A stretch of DNA of 64,000 nucleotides, taken from positions 124,001 to 188,000 of the forward strand of contig NZ_JACJTR010000001.1 in NCBI RefSeq assembly GCF_014698795.1, given 5' to 3'. The notes under the pieces were generated by a model. That model did not search any database. It worked only from the letters and a program-made list of their open reading frames with translations, and was not told the DNA's origin. A program made the translations under genes and the position numbers. Each line of letters starts with the position of its first letter. The first letter of the stretch is position 1. Source of the DNA: Nostoc sp. FACHB-892. GTDB lineage: Bacteria > Cyanobacteriota > Cyanobacteriia > Cyanobacteriales > Nostocaceae. This document shows, piece by piece, positions 44,921-54,989 of this stretch.

Positions 44921-45576
44921 AGGGTTCCAAAATTTTTAAATAGGATGCTTATACAAATTTTGGATTTTGGATTGTAGTACACCTGTAAGGGCACGGCACT
45001 GCCGTGCCCCTACACCTTGCAATAATATAATTTTGTACTGCATCTGAATGGGAACCGCTATAAGAGTCTTCACAAAAAGACTCCTCTAAAAACATCAAAC
45101 AATAATACCTACCCTAATTTGGTATTATGAATAATTTCTGGCGATTATTTATTAATCTAATTATTGCTTTACCTCTTGCTTTTCTAACTCCTGTAAACCT
45201 CACACTGCATAAAAAAAGCCTGTGTTGGCAAGCTTCTTGAAAAGATTTTGAGAGAGCGATCGCACTGTTATTTGTCTAGAATGGCTCTTAGCTCCAGTTG
45301 ACAAGCATGAGCATTGCTATGCCCCTACTACGTGGTCTATTTACGTGAAAAAAGTAGGCAAACTTCTAACATAGCATACTAGCTAATTTCCTCTACAGAG
45401 TGGATTGCAGATAACCAAGAAGCGGTATAGAGTTAAGTCGCCAGTATTTTCCACCATTGAATTAGAAATGTTTATGCTGATTATGCAACATGGCTACATA
45501 AAACAATAGTCCATTAAATCTCTAGGTAAAAATCTGAAAGCGCCTATACTGGGCTTTGCCCTACTAAAGCTAACAG
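44921..45576. other. non-coding stretch with dispersed repeats
   Basis: Holds the GGGCACGGC palindrome (44,984-45,014), a GGGAACCGCTATA repeat end (45,050-45,062) and a 37-codon frame at 45,127-45,240 (MNNFWRLFINLIIALPL...) that looks like a signal peptide with nothing after it, probably a remnant or chance. Confidence 0.45.
44984..45014. repeat. GGGCACGGC dispersed palindrome
   Basis: TGTAAGGGCACGGC-act-GCCGTGCCCCTACA: a 14-bp stem with one mismatch, sister of the palindrome at 29,493-29,519. A partial third copy may lie near 45,310-45,335. Confidence 0.65.
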
Positions 45577-47622
45577 ATGGAATTAAATGTTAACGCAACT
45601 CTAGGGCAGAGTATGACTAATCTTTTGCTAGCTTCCATATTATCTACACCGATTAAAGACCCCGTAGCAGTTTTCCTGATGATTTTGGGGATTATGCTAA
45701 TTGCACCCCTGCTATTTGAGAGAATCCGACTACCAGGTATTGTGGGATTAATTCTGGCGGGGGTCATAGTTGGCCCTAATGGACTGGGATTATTGGCACG
45801 AGATAACACGATTGTGCTTTTGGGCACGGTCGGTTTGCTGTTTCTCATGTTCATGGCAGGACTGGAAACTAGCTTAGATGACCTGAAATCTAATGCTGGT
45901 AAGGCAGCCATATTTGGACTATCTACCTTTGGCGTGCCGATGGCATTAGGTACTGTAGCCATGATGGCCATTGGCTATGGTGTATTACCTGCCATTCTAG
46001 TCGCTTCTTGTTTTGCCTCCCATACGCTACTAGCACTACCAATTGTCAGTAAATTGGGAATTATGCGCTCTCAAACATTGACTACCACACTCGGAGGCAC
46101 ATTAATCACCAATGTTTTGGCACTTTTGGTGTTAGCGGTGGTAGTGAGAGCGCATCAAGGCAGTTTAAGCCTACAGTTTTGGTTATTCTTGATTCCTTCA
46201 CTGATTATCTACACATTTCTAACGCTGTGGGGACTACCTCGTATCGGTCGCTGGTTCTTTCAGCGATTTGGACATGATGAAGGAGCAGAGTTTACCTTTG
46301 TCCTAGCTACCCTGTTTATAGTTTCCTATGGGGCACAATTAATCCAAATTGAGCCAATTATTGGCGCTTTTTTAGCTGGAGTTGCTATTACCCAGCTAAT
46401 TCCGCAACTTAGCCCTCTGATGAATCGGATTCAATTTATTGGGAATACGTTGTTTATACCCTTTTTCTTGATTTCTGTAGGAATGTTGGTTAATCCCTTG
46501 ATTCTGATTCAAGAACCGCGATCGCTTCTAGTATCAGCTGTCATGGTAACTGTTGCCATTATTGCTAAGTTCATTCCTGCATGGGGTTCGGGCAAGTTAT
46601 TCGGATTTAACTTTGACAATATTATGTTGATGTTTGGGCTATCAGTAGCTCAGGCAGCTTCCACTCTGGCTGCAATCACCGTTGCTTACAAAATCGAGTT
46701 GGTCGATCAGTTAACAGTGAATGGGACGATCGCTATGATTTTAGTTACCTGCATTGCTTCTCCTTGGGTAACAGATCGGTGGGGAAGAAAAATCAAACCA
46801 GGAGAGGTGAGTATTCAAAGTCATCAGGTAGGAAGTCTAGGTGATCGCGTTTTAGTACCAGTTGCTAACCCCAGCACTGAAGATAACCTGCTCAATTTGG
46901 CAATACTCTTAGCAAAATCAGCGACAGGTACTTTATTGCCACTGCACATTTTAATTGAACAAAATTCCCCTATTCCTCCAGAAGACAAAGCCAGACAAAG
47001 CCAATTACTGTCAACCGCAGAAATGATTGCCCATGCTGCGGTCGTCAATGTTACTCCCATTGGTCGAATTGATGAATCAATTGATAAAGGAATTGCTCGT
47101 GTAGCAGAAGAAAAGCAGGCCAGCGTGATTGTCTGCGGCTGGAAAGGGTACTCTACTTATCAAGAAAATCTCTTTGGCGGTGTCATTGACAAGATTGTAA
47201 ATCGCAGTGCAGTGCCTGTTTTGGTAACTCGATTCCCATTGCCAATTGAGCATACAACACGAGTTTTTCTAGCTTTCACCAGCCAACAAACTTATGCTAG
47301 TTCTTTTAAAGAGAGTATTCAATTAGCTAAAAGTCTGGCAACAGAACTTAAAGCATCTCTACAACTTTTACAGGTTGTAACAGCACGGGGAGTACCTATC
47401 GATTTGAGTAATGCCGGATTGGCAGAAGATACACCAATTCAAAATGTGCGAGGCAATTTTGTGCAGCAAGTTTCTCGTTTACTAACAACCAACGATCTGG
47501 TAGTGTTAAACGGATCTGTTGAACAGAAAACTCAACTAGCTTCACTTTTAGGCCGGATACCAGAAGCGATCGCTCGCAATCATCCTGAAGTTGCCATGAT
47601 TATTGCCTACTTTCCCAAATAG
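45577..47622 (+). CDS. CPA2-family cation:proton antiporter with USP-like tail
   Basis: A 681-residue protein. The first 400 residues form about 12 membrane helices with the KefB/NapA-type features GIVGLILAGVIVGPNGLGLL, GLETSLDDLKSN, and FLAGVAITQLIP. The cytoplasmic rest contains two universal-stress-protein-like units (VLVPVANPSTEDNLLNLA; VFLAFTSQQTYASSF), with SVIVCGWKGYSTYQENLFGG resembling the nucleotide loop of the first. Likely exchanges Na+ or K+ for H+ across the membrane, with the tail as a sensor. Na+ versus K+ is not decided. Confidence 0.88.
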   Translation: MELNVNATLGQSMTNLLLASILSTPIKDPVAVFLMILGIMLIAPLLFERIRLPGIVGLILAGVIVGPNGLGLLARDNTIVLLGTVGLLFLMFMAGLETSLDDLKSNAGKAAIFGLSTFGVPMALGTVAMMAIGYGVLPAILVASCFASHTLLALPIVSKLGIMRSQTLTTTLGGTLITNVLALLVLAVVVRAHQGSLSLQFWLFLIPSLIIYTFLTLWGLPRIGRWFFQRFGHDEGAEFTFVLATLFIVSYGAQLIQIEPIIGAFLAGVAITQLIPQLSPLMNRIQFIGNTLFIPFFLISVGMLVNPLILIQEPRSLLVSAVMVTVAIIAKFIPAWGSGKLFGFNFDNIMLMFGLSVAQAASTLAAITVAYKIELVDQLTVNGTIAMILVTCIASPWVTDRWGRKIKPGEVSIQSHQVGSLGDRVLVPVANPSTEDNLLNLAILLAKSATGTLLPLHILIEQNSPIPPEDKARQSQLLSTAEMIAHAAVVNVTPIGRIDESIDKGIARVAEEKQASVIVCGWKGYSTYQENLFGGVIDKIVNRSAVPVLVTRFPLPIEHTTRVFLAFTSQQTYASSFKESIQLAKSLATELKASLQLLQVVTARGVPIDLSNAGLAEDTPIQNVRGNFVQQVSRLLTTNDLVVLNGSVEQKTQLASLLGRIPEAIARNHPEVAMIIAYFPK

Positions 47623-47738
47623 TCCCAAGATTAGGAAGAAGTAGGGGAAGAGGTGAGAATGTCCAATCCTCAATACCCAATATCTTCCTATGACTTTTAA
47701 ATTTTAAATTTTTAATTTTGAATTCGGAGCAAAGCAAC

Positions 47739-48818
47739 GTGACATCTTCTATAAACCAGGTTTATCCCGTTATTTGGCACAACGACTCAGTGTCACTAAT
47801 TGACCAAACCCGCTTACCTAATGAATATACATTCATAGAAATTCACCGCAGTGAAGATATGGCGCGGGCAATTAAAACGATGATTGTTCGAGGTGCGCCA
47901 GCAATTGGTGTAGCTGCGGCCTATGGAATGTATCTTGGTGCAAGGGAAATTGAGACTAATGATCGCCACGAATTTTTGCAACACTTAGATAAAGTAGCCC
48001 AGTTGTTGCGTTCTACTCGTCCGACGGCGGTAAATTTATTTTGGGCAATTAGCCGGATGATGAAAGCCGCCTACGAAACACTGGGAACTGTAGAAGAAAT
48101 CAAGGAAACCCTTTTCCAAACAGCCCAAGCAATCAACGTTGAAGATTTGCAAACTTGTCAAGCGATCGGCGATCATGGTTTGGCAGTTTTACCCAATACT
48201 CCAGAAAAGCTGACGCTGCTTACTCACTGCAATGCTGGGGCATTAGCTACGGCTGGTTATGGCACAGCTTTGGGTGTTGTGCGTTCCGCTTGGAGAGAAG
48301 GACGTTTAGAACGTTTATTTGCCGATGAAACTCGTCCCCGCTTACAAGGGGCAAAACTCACCACTTGGGAATGTGTGCAAGAAGGTATTCCAGTTACATT
48401 AATTACTGATAATATGGCAGCCCATTGCATGAAACAGGGTTTAATTCATGCTGTGGTTGTGGGTGCTGATCGCATTGCTGCTAATGGTGACACTGCCAAT
48501 AAAATTGGTACATATAGTGTAGCGATCGCAGCTAAAGCCCATAATATACCCTTCTTTGTAGCTGCGCCCCTTTCCACCGTTGATTTTGAATTGTCTGATG
48601 GCAGCCAAATTCCTATTGAGGAACGCGATCCAACAGAAATCTATCAAGTTGGTGATACCATTCTCACTCCTGCGGGTGTAGATTTTTACAACCCAGCTTT
48701 TGATGTGACTCCGGCTGAGTTGATTACAGCGATCATTACAGAAAATGGAGCGATCGCACCTCATGAATTAGCAAAATCACAGTTAAAGAAATTACCAATT
48801 GGGTTAAATCCGAATTAA
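47739..48818 (+). CDS. mtnA: S-methyl-5-thioribose-1-phosphate isomerase
   Basis: Methionine-salvage enzyme converting MTR-1-P to MTRu-1-P. Start GTG 47,739 follows CGGAG; the frame opens at TTG 47,718. The 359-residue product has [51 protein letters not shown] with the catalytic Cys, and [19 protein letters not shown] with the catalytic Asp: the complete eIF2B-like fold signature. No other salvage gene lies nearby. Confidence 0.95.
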   Translation: MTSSINQVYPVIWHNDSVSLIDQTRLPNEYTFIEIHRSEDMARAIKTMIVRGAPAIGVAAAYGMYLGAREIETNDRHEFLQHLDKVAQLLRSTRPTAVNLFWAISRMMKAAYETLGTVEEIKETLFQTAQAINVEDLQTCQAIGDHGLAVLPNTPEKLTLLTHCNAGALATAGYGTALGVVRSAWREGRLERLFADETRPRLQGAKLTTWECVQEGIPVTLITDNMAAHCMKQGLIHAVVVGADRIAANGDTANKIGTYSVAIAAKAHNIPFFVAAPLSTVDFELSDGSQIPIEERDPTEIYQVGDTILTPAGVDFYNPAFDVTPAELITAIITENGAIAPHELAKSQLKKLPIGLNPN

Positions 48819-48887
48819 TGGAGAACTTGCGCCGAGTTCTCGATAACTCTAAATCCGAATAACGGAAACTTTATAGGGGATTGCCTC

Positions 48888-48936
48888 AAACAAATCTCCG
48901 ACTTTTTAGAAAAGCCGGGGACTTTGTTTTTTGACT
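48888..48936 (+). terminator. mtnA terminator
   Basis: CAAATCTCCG and CGGGGACTTTG pair with one bulge and one wobble around a 14-base loop, followed by TTTTTT, about 70 bases after the mtnA stop. Confidence 0.6.
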
Positions 48937-49048
48937 ACTTTAAAATTTGACGGATCAAAATTTATCAGCAATTTTTTCAATAATTTTATCTAAACTTCAT
49001 ATTTTGACTAAATTCAATAAGTAAAATCCGCAATTACTTTCTCAAAAT

Positions 49049-49258
49049 AAGCTTTTGCTTTCTCAAACCCCAGTTTGCTTTCTCATTTTGGTGTTTTCCG
49101 CAAGTAAAATAAGCTTTTGCTTTCTCAAACCCCAGTTTGCTTTCTCATTTTGGTGTTTTCCGCAAGTAAAAGGAGCTTTTGCTTTCTCAAAATGCCATTT
49201 AACTTACTCAAACCTCAGTTCGCTTTCTCATTTTGGTGTTTTTTGCAAATAAAATGCC
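49049..49258. repeat. 62-base tandem repeat, about 3.4 copies
   Basis: Units begin at 49,049, 49,111 and 49,173 (period 62) with AAGCTTTTGCTTTCTCAAAC..., AGTTTGCTTTCTCATTTTGG and TGTTTTCCGCAAGTAAAA. The first two are nearly identical; the third carries about 20 extra bases. Frames across it (49,055-49,252) merely reflect the repeat. No spacers, so not CRISPR. Confidence 0.85.
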
Positions 49259-49500
49259 ATTTCGCTTTTTGAAAATGATTGATTTAGTAAAAATACTGAC
49301 TTAGCAAATAGAAATTGTTAGAGTTTTATCAAAGTTATTTGGTCATTCGCTCAAAAAGCCTAGACAACGAACAAATAACAGCTAAAAGTTAAACTATAGC
49401 GGTTCTCAAACGGTGTACACAGAAGTCGTACCCCCCTTAATCTCCCCTTGTCAAAGCTACGGTATAGACACAAGTCTTTTAGAGTTGCGCTACAAACTTT

Positions 49501-49576
49501 TGATCCCCCAACCCCCCTTTTTTAGGGGGGCAAAAGCTCTCAAAGTCCCCCTTTTTAAGGGGAATTTAGGGGATCA
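49501..49576. repeat. GATCCCCC palindromic repeat
   Basis: GATCCCCCAACCCCCC and the AAAAAGGGG/GGGGATC complement fold back on each other. A related block forms the interior of the MITE-like element at 60,797-60,956. It lies just beyond the icd stop codon and may end that transcript. Confidence 0.6.
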
Positions 49577-49600
49577 ATTGACTAATTAACCCTAATATAA

Positions 49601-51022
49601 TTAACCAAAATGCTGAATAATTGCCTCGGCAAATTCAGAACATTTCAAGGGTTCAACAGGCGGTTCCAGCAACCGCGCTAAATCGTAGGTGACTTGACTA
49701 CTCGCGATGGCATCGCTTAAACCTTTCTTAATTAGGTCTGCGGCTTCTTGCCAACCCATAAATTCCAACATCATCACACCAGACAAAATCACTGAACCAG
49801 GATTAATCCGATCTAAGCCGGCGTGTTTGGGTGCAGTGCCGTGGGTAGCTTCAAATATGGCACTAGAATCACCAATATTTGCCCCTGGCCCCATTCCCAA
49901 ACCACCAACAATGGCAGCAGCAGCATCAGACAAATAATCGCCGTTCAAGTTCATCGTCGCCAAAATCGAATACTCATCCGGTCTGGTTTGGATTTGTTGA
50001 AAAATACTGTCAGCAATCCGGTCATTCACCAAAACTTTCTCTTTCCATTTACCATCGCCGTGGGTTGCCCAAATTGTGTTAAGAACAGTTTCAACTTCCT
50101 TGACAATTTGCGCTTTCTTCTCATCGGTGAGACTATCAAACCCAGGATCAATCTCGCGGGCGTTTTCTTCCAAGGAAATATTCGGATTTTTCTCCTTGTT
50201 ACTCAAAATCCAAGATTCTCGTTCAGTGACAGTTTCTTGGCGGAATTCACTGGTTGCTAGTTCATAACCCCAATCACGGAAAGCCCCTTCGGTGTACTTC
50301 ATGATGTTGCCCTTATGCACCAAGGTTACTTGTTGCTTATTTTTGGGCAATAACAAAGCGTGTTTGATGGCACGTCTAACTAGGCGCTGGGAACCAGTTT
50401 TACTGATGGGTTTGATGCCAATACCAGAATCAAGAGGAATACGTTTTTTCCCATGTTCTGGGGTGGCGGGGATCAGTTCTTCGTTGAGAATTTTAATTAA
50501 GCGATCGCCGATTTCGCTACCTTGTCGCCACTCAATGCCTAAATAAATATCTTCCGTATTTTCTCGATAAACAATTACATCCAGCTTTTCGGGATTTTTG
50601 TGGGGAGAGGGCGTACCCGCATAATAACGGCAAGGACGCACGCAAGCATACAAGTCAAAAATTTGCCTTAGCGCCACATTTAAAGAACGAATCCCTCCCC
50701 CAACAGGAGTAGTCAAAGGCCCTTTAATAGCTACACCATACTCTTCAATAGCCGTAAGAGTGTCCTGTGGTAAATACTGGTAAGTTCCATATAAATCGCA
50801 AGCTTCATCTCCAGCGTAAACCTTGAACCAGCTAATTTGACGTTGACCCTTATATGCTTTGGCTACCGCAGCATCAAGAACTTTTTGGGTAGCAGGCCAA
50901 ATGTCGATACCTGTACCATCGCCACGAATAAAGGGGATAATTGGATTGTCCGGTACGATTGGTTCACCATTTTTGAAGGTGATTTTTGCTCCGGCTGTTG
51001 GGGGGGTAATCTTGTCGTACAT
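49601..51022 (-). CDS. icd: NADP-dependent isocitrate dehydrogenase
   Basis: A 473-residue enzyme, the length usual for cyanobacteria, converting isocitrate to 2-oxoglutarate, the carbon skeleton and signal for nitrogen assimilation. Features: [36 protein letters not shown] with the substrate Ser and Arg residues, [33 protein letters not shown], and the coenzyme loop [13 protein letters not shown]. Monocistronic, with a 270-base gap to gun4 on the other strand. Confidence 0.97.
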   Translation of the reverse strand: MYDKITPPTAGAKITFKNGEPIVPDNPIIPFIRGDGTGIDIWPATQKVLDAAVAKAYKGQRQISWFKVYAGDEACDLYGTYQYLPQDTLTAIEEYGVAIKGPLTTPVGGGIRSLNVALRQIFDLYACVRPCRYYAGTPSPHKNPEKLDVIVYRENTEDIYLGIEWRQGSEIGDRLIKILNEELIPATPEHGKKRIPLDSGIGIKPISKTGSQRLVRRAIKHALLLPKNKQQVTLVHKGNIMKYTEGAFRDWGYELATSEFRQETVTERESWILSNKEKNPNISLEENAREIDPGFDSLTDEKKAQIVKEVETVLNTIWATHGDGKWKEKVLVNDRIADSIFQQIQTRPDEYSILATMNLNGDYLSDAAAAIVGGLGMGPGANIGDSSAIFEATHGTAPKHAGLDRINPGSVILSGVMMLEFMGWQEAADLIKKGLSDAIASSQVTYDLARLLEPPVEPLKCSEFAEAIIQHFG

Positions 51023-51295
51023 CGTTTACACACTCCTAATCGATACGCTGCTAGTCAAAAAAACCTTATGTGGCAGGCTTGTATATTTTGCTATGTCTTT
51101 TGTTCCTAAGCCATAAGGCAAAGATTTTCCCCCTATTCTCCTTGTACATTATTTGGGGATTAAGTGTGGGATTCAGTGAAGCGATCGCAATTTTGTACGA
51201 TCAAAAATAGTAAACTACTTTTCGCTATCAATGCTTCACCTAGGAGGAGCAACATAGCTTACCACTCTTTCACTGACCGCTAAAACGAGAATGGC

Positions 51296-52024
51296 ATGAC
51301 AGACCCAATGATTTTATCAGGCCCTGCTAATGACATCGACTCCCTCCGACGACCTTTAATCGCTGGGTCTGAAAAAGTCCAACAGCAGATAATCCCACAG
51401 TTAGCTGAGTTGGGTAATGAGGGATTAGACGTGTTGATGGAATTTTTACTGAAACGACGTGAGAACCCAGCAACTTGGATTGATGGCAAAGCTTACCAAG
51501 TCCTCTATAACTCTGATGCACCTCAAGCCAAAGAATTTCTGCGTTCTTGTTTTCCTGAGGGAATTGTACCTCTAAAATCAGAGTGCGGGATTAACTACAA
51601 TTCTTTGCAACAGCTACTTGCTGCTCAAGACTTCCAAGCAGCTGATCGCGTCACCATCGAAAAAATGTGTGAACTATCAGGGCCAACGGCTGTACAACGA
51701 AAATGGTTGTACTTTACTGAGGTAGAAAATATCTCGGTTGTTGACTTACAAACTATTAACAACCTCTGGTTAATCCACTCTGAAGGTAAATTTGGCTTTT
51801 CAGTGCAGCGAGAAATCTGGTTAAGTTTGGGTAAAAATTGGGAAAATTTCTGGCCGAAAATTGGCTGGAAAGAAGGTAATAACTGGACGCGATACCCTAA
51901 CAGCTTTACCTGGGATTTGAGTGCGCCTAGAGGTCACTTACCCCTTTCTAATCAACTTCGCGGAGTAAGAGTATTTGCTTCTTTACTCTCTCACCCTGCT
52001 TGGTTGAAGAATCCAGAGAAATGA
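51296..52024 (+). CDS. gun4: GUN4 tetrapyrrole-binding protein
   Basis: A 242-residue Gun4, which binds protoporphyrin IX and Mg-protoporphyrin IX and stimulates magnesium chelatase through ChlH. The N-terminal helical-bundle domain (about 1-85) is followed by the Gun4 core: YNSLQQLLAAQDFQAADRVT, FTEVENISVVDLQTINNLW, FGFSVQREIWLSLGKNWENF and APRGHLPLSNQLRG. Intact. Its partner chlH is 44 kb away in this window. Confidence 0.95.
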   Translation: MTDPMILSGPANDIDSLRRPLIAGSEKVQQQIIPQLAELGNEGLDVLMEFLLKRRENPATWIDGKAYQVLYNSDAPQAKEFLRSCFPEGIVPLKSECGINYNSLQQLLAAQDFQAADRVTIEKMCELSGPTAVQRKWLYFTEVENISVVDLQTINNLWLIHSEGKFGFSVQREIWLSLGKNWENFWPKIGWKEGNNWTRYPNSFTWDLSAPRGHLPLSNQLRGVRVFASLLSHPAWLKNPEK

Positions 52025-52049
52025 TTTTGAGCCTACGTACAAATAGATT

Positions 52050-52268
52050 ATGATAAATCCCACCAAGCGAGAATTCTACGTCATCATTGAACAAGATGAA
52101 GATGGCTACTATGTCGGAGAAATCCCTCAGTTAAAAGCTTGTTACAGTCAGGGAGAAACAATTGATGAGTTGATGGCTAATATGAAAAAAGTAATTGAAC
52201 TTTGTTTAGAAACAAAAAGTGATGAAGAAATACCAGAATTTATAGGTATTCAAAAGGTAGAGATTTAA
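52050..52268 (+). CDS. hicB: HicB-family antitoxin
   Basis: A 72-residue HicB-like protein (REFYVIIEQDEDGYYVGEIPQL, YSQGETIDELMANMKKVIELCLE). Its usual HicA partner is missing; instead a BrnT-like toxin gene begins 7 bases later. It may be an orphan or part of a mixed module. Confidence 0.82.
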   Translation: MINPTKREFYVIIEQDEDGYYVGEIPQLKACYSQGETIDELMANMKKVIELCLETKSDEEIPEFIGIQKVEI

Positions 52269-52275
52269 TAATTTC

Positions 52276-52548
52276 ATGAAGTTTGAGTGGGACGAGAACA
52301 AAGCGGCAATAAATCTTTTAAAACATCAGGTTTCCTTTGAAGAAGCCAAAACTGTTTTCGACGATCCGCTCTATGTTGACTTCTATGATCCAGACCACTC
52401 TGATGATGAGGAGCGTTACCTTATTATTGGAGAGTCAAATCGGGGACGCTTACTAATCATGTCCTATACAGAGAGAGGAAATTCGATTCGTCTCATTAGT
52501 GCAAGAGAAGTAACACGATCCGAGCGAGAAGCATATAAAGAAGGGTAA
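52276..52548 (+). CDS. brnT: BrnT-family toxin
   Basis: A 90-residue BrnT (RelE-fold ribonuclease): KFEWDENKAAINLLKHQVSFEEAKTVF is the hallmark start, followed by EERYLIIGESNRGRLLIMSYTERG and IRLISAREVTRSEREAY. Intact. It is followed 7 bases later by its likely antitoxin gene. Confidence 0.9.
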   Translation: MKFEWDENKAAINLLKHQVSFEEAKTVFDDPLYVDFYDPDHSDDEERYLIIGESNRGRLLIMSYTERGNSIRLISAREVTRSEREAYKEG

Positions 52549-52555
52549 ACCAGAA

Positions 52556-52801
52556 ATGGAAGACGATCTGCGATCAGAGTATGACTTGAAGAGTCTAAGG
52601 GTCAGAAAGTTCGGCCCTGAACGAAAGAGCTTTGGTAAGACAACAATCCGTTTAGAACCTGATGTTGCAGAGGTTTTTCCTAATGCCGATGCTGTCAATG
52701 AAGCTCTAAGATTTCTGATTAGAGTTGTGCAGGACAATCAAGTTTCTGCACTTGCAAAGCAGCCTCACAGTTCCTCAGAGGGGGCGGATAAAACCTCCTA
52801 G
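52556..52801 (+). CDS. BrnA-like antitoxin
   Basis: An 81-residue protein (DDLRSEYDLKSLRVRKFGPER, then TTIRLEPDVAEVFPNADAVNEALRFLI). Position after brnT and the C-terminal ribbon-helix-helix-like segment point to the antitoxin. BrnA antitoxins vary; this cyanobacterial type is recognised mostly by context. Confidence 0.7.
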   Translation: MEDDLRSEYDLKSLRVRKFGPERKSFGKTTIRLEPDVAEVFPNADAVNEALRFLIRVVQDNQVSALAKQPHSSSEGADKTS

Positions 52802-52852
52802 TAGTGAGTTGGAAGTGCCGCAGATCCCAAACTGAAAATACCAAATTTGATA

Positions 52853-54001
52853 ATGGCAAACGTTCGTCTAGAAGAAATTAAACGTAGGTTTAATAACGTC
52901 ACCGCTATTGAGGATATTACCTTTGAAATTCCTGATGGAGAATTTTGGGTTTTAGTTGGGCCATCGGGTTGTGGTAAGTCTACAATCTTGCGAACGATCG
53001 CGGGTTTAGAAACCGCTACATCTGGCAAACTCTATATTGGCGATCGCTTGGTGAATAATATCCCAGCCAGACAAAGAGATGTGGCGATGGTATTCCAAAA
53101 CTACGCTCTCTATCCTCACATGAGCGTGGCGGAAAACATCGGCTTTGGGTTGCAAATGCGGAAGGTTGACCGGAAAATTATTCAAGAACGAGTGATGAAT
53201 GTGGCGCGATCACTTTCTCTGGATCACCTGCTAGATCGTAAACCTAAACAACTTTCTGGGGGACAGCAACAACGAGTAGCATTAGGAAGAGCGATCGCTC
53301 GTGAACCCCAAGTGTTTTTACTTGATGAACCTTTATCTAATTTAGATGCCCAATTGCGCGATGATACAAGGGCAGAGTTGAAACAGTTACATCAAGAATT
53401 AGGCATTACCACAATTTACGTCACCCACGATCAAGTTGAAGCGATGACTTTGGCTGATAAAATTGTTGTGCTAAATCGCGGACGGATTCAGCAAATTGGC
53501 GATCCCCAAACTATTTATGCAAGTCCTAATAATCAGATGGTGGCAACTTTTTTAGGCAGTCCACCAATGAATATTTTGCCTGCAATCTATGAAAATAATG
53601 GTTTTGATGTGAGTGGGCAATTATTAACGATTCCGGCAGTTGTGAAGAAATTACAGTTGCGTCATGGACACAGTTATGATTTGGGGATTCGTCCAGAGCA
53701 TATTTTTATCAACGAACCGCCCTCCGGGTTCACAGTCGCCTACGGCGAGAAACCCTCCTACAGCGCTGATTCACCAAGTCGCCAAGAAGGTAATGAGAGT
53801 CAGTTGATTGTAGAAGTTAAGGTGGTAGAACCTTTGGGAAGGGAAACTTTGATTCGTGCTGGCTTACCTGGTTCGGCGGTGGTATTGAATATTCAGGTGG
53901 GTGCGGATGTGCGTCCGCGTCCAGGCGATCGCCTTTCTCTACAACTTGATTTAAATCACTTGTTTGTATTTGATCCTAAAACTGGGGATAGGATTTTATA
54001 A
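52853..54001 (+). CDS. sugar-type ABC transporter ATP-binding protein (UgpC/MalK-like)
   Basis: A 382-residue ATPase. ATG 52,853 (MANVRLEEIKRRF) is chosen over TTG 52,847. Walker A GPSGCGKST, signature LSGGQQQRVALGRAIA, Walker B VFLLDEPLSNLD and THDQVEAMTLADKI are canonical, followed by the OB-type regulatory domain of the MalK/UgpC group. In that domain about 25 residues (PSGFTVAYGEKPSYSADSPS) are encoded by a short repeat at 53,719-53,780 and interrupt the normal sequence. Permease genes are not adjacent, as is common for shared ATPases. Confidence 0.9.
   Translation: MANVRLEEIKRRFNNVTAIEDITFEIPDGEFWVLVGPSGCGKSTILRTIAGLETATSGKLYIGDRLVNNIPARQRDVAMVFQNYALYPHMSVAENIGFGLQMRKVDRKIIQERVMNVARSLSLDHLLDRKPKQLSGGQQQRVALGRAIAREPQVFLLDEPLSNLDAQLRDDTRAELKQLHQELGITTIYVTHDQVEAMTLADKIVVLNRGRIQQIGDPQTIYASPNNQMVATFLGSPPMNILPAIYENNGFDVSGQLLTIPAVVKKLQLRHGHSYDLGIRPEHIFINEPPSGFTVAYGEKPSYSADSPSRQEGNESQLIVEVKVVEPLGRETLIRAGLPGSAVVLNIQVGADVRPRPGDRLSLQLDLNHLFVFDPKTGDRIL
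53719..53780. repeat. short repeat inserted in the UgpC-like gene
   Basis: CCCTCCGGGTTCACAGTCGC, CTACGGCGAGAAACCCTCC and TACAGCGCTGATTC are pieces of a dispersed Nostoc-type repeat read in frame in the regulatory domain. Confidence 0.6.
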
Positions 54002-54123
54002 ATAGTTTCTGAAACTGCCAGAATAAACTCCCAAAATAATTGCAATTCACAATTTTTTGTAGTCAAAATCTAAGAAAATAAAAACTGCAATAGAGATTTA
54101 ATGGATTCGCTGCAAAAAAATAT

Positions 54124-54891
54124 ATGACTATTAATCGCCGCAATTTCTTGTTTTTACTCACATCAGGTGCGGGTGCTTTTGTATTAGATGCTTGTGCATT
54201 GGCAGAGAAATCTCCTCAGGGAAACACTGCAATTCCTGAAACAACAGCAAATACAACAGCAAATAAAACAGGTGCGATCCAACTACCCCCTTTACCTTAC
54301 GCCTACGAAGCACTAGAACCGCACATTGATGCCAAAACGATGCAATTTCACCACGATAAACACCACGCGACTTATGTGAAAAATCTAAATGCAGCCTTAG
54401 ACAAACACCCAAAACTCAAAGGCAAAACTATTGAAGAACTGTTACAGAAACTTGACAGTGTACCACAAGATATTCGCAAAACAGTAGTTAATAATGGCGG
54501 TGGTCATGTGAACCACTCAATGTTCTGGACTATTATGAAGCCGAAAGGTGGGGGAGAACCAACAGGAAATATAGCCTCCGCAATTAATCAAAACTTTGGC
54601 AGTTTTGCAGCGTTCAAAAAGCAGTTTAACGAAGCTGGTGCTGGTCGTTTTGGTAGTGGTTGGGTTTGGCTAGTACGTAACAAAGGTGGCAAGTTGGAAG
54701 TGACAACTACAGCTAACCAAGATAATCCCTTAAGTGAAGGCAAATATCCCATTATGGGTAATGACGTATGGGAACACGCATATTATCTCAATTACCAAAA
54801 TCGCCGCGCAGATTATTTAGATGCTTGGTGGAACGTGATTAATTGGGATGAGATTAATAAGCGGTTTGCAGCAGCAAGTAAATTAGCTTAA
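54124..54891 (+). CDS. sodA: Mn superoxide dismutase, exported or membrane-anchored
   Basis: A 255-residue dismutase. [20 protein letters not shown] is a Tat-like signal leading into a lipobox (LDAC), so the enzyme is probably anchored in the thylakoid or plasma membrane, as known for Anabaena SodA. Metal ligands: His in [11 protein letters not shown], His in NHSMFW, and Asp/His in [30 protein letters not shown] favours Mn over Fe. Confidence 0.92.
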   Translation: MTINRRNFLFLLTSGAGAFVLDACALAEKSPQGNTAIPETTANTTANKTGAIQLPPLPYAYEALEPHIDAKTMQFHHDKHHATYVKNLNAALDKHPKLKGKTIEELLQKLDSVPQDIRKTVVNNGGGHVNHSMFWTIMKPKGGGEPTGNIASAINQNFGSFAAFKKQFNEAGAGRFGSGWVWLVRNKGGKLEVTTTANQDNPLSEGKYPIMGNDVWEHAYYLNYQNRRADYLDAWWNVINWDEINKRFAAASKLA

Positions 54892-54939
54892 GCATTAGGA
54901 TTAAGGGAAGAGATAGAAAAATAAAAAATTTATCTTCCA

Positions 54940-54989
54940 CCCCTGTCAAAGTAATTCGTAATAATTACGAATTACGAATTACGAACTAG
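54940..54989. repeat. AATTACG heptamer STRR
   Basis: About five tandem copies of AATTACG(A/T) between convergent sodA and rsmG, possibly folding as a weak hairpin with GTAATTCGTAATAATTACG. Confidence 0.55.

Noticed and set aside
45127-45240. 37-codon frame with a signal-peptide-like sequence
   Set aside because: Nothing follows the hydrophobic segment; no family. Left as a note in the intergenic entry.
49049-49258. Possible CRISPR array or coding repeat
   Set aside because: A plain tandem repeat with no spacers; frames through it only mirror the 62-base period.
49707-51116. Plus-strand frames opposite icd
   Set aside because: Antisense shadows of icd.
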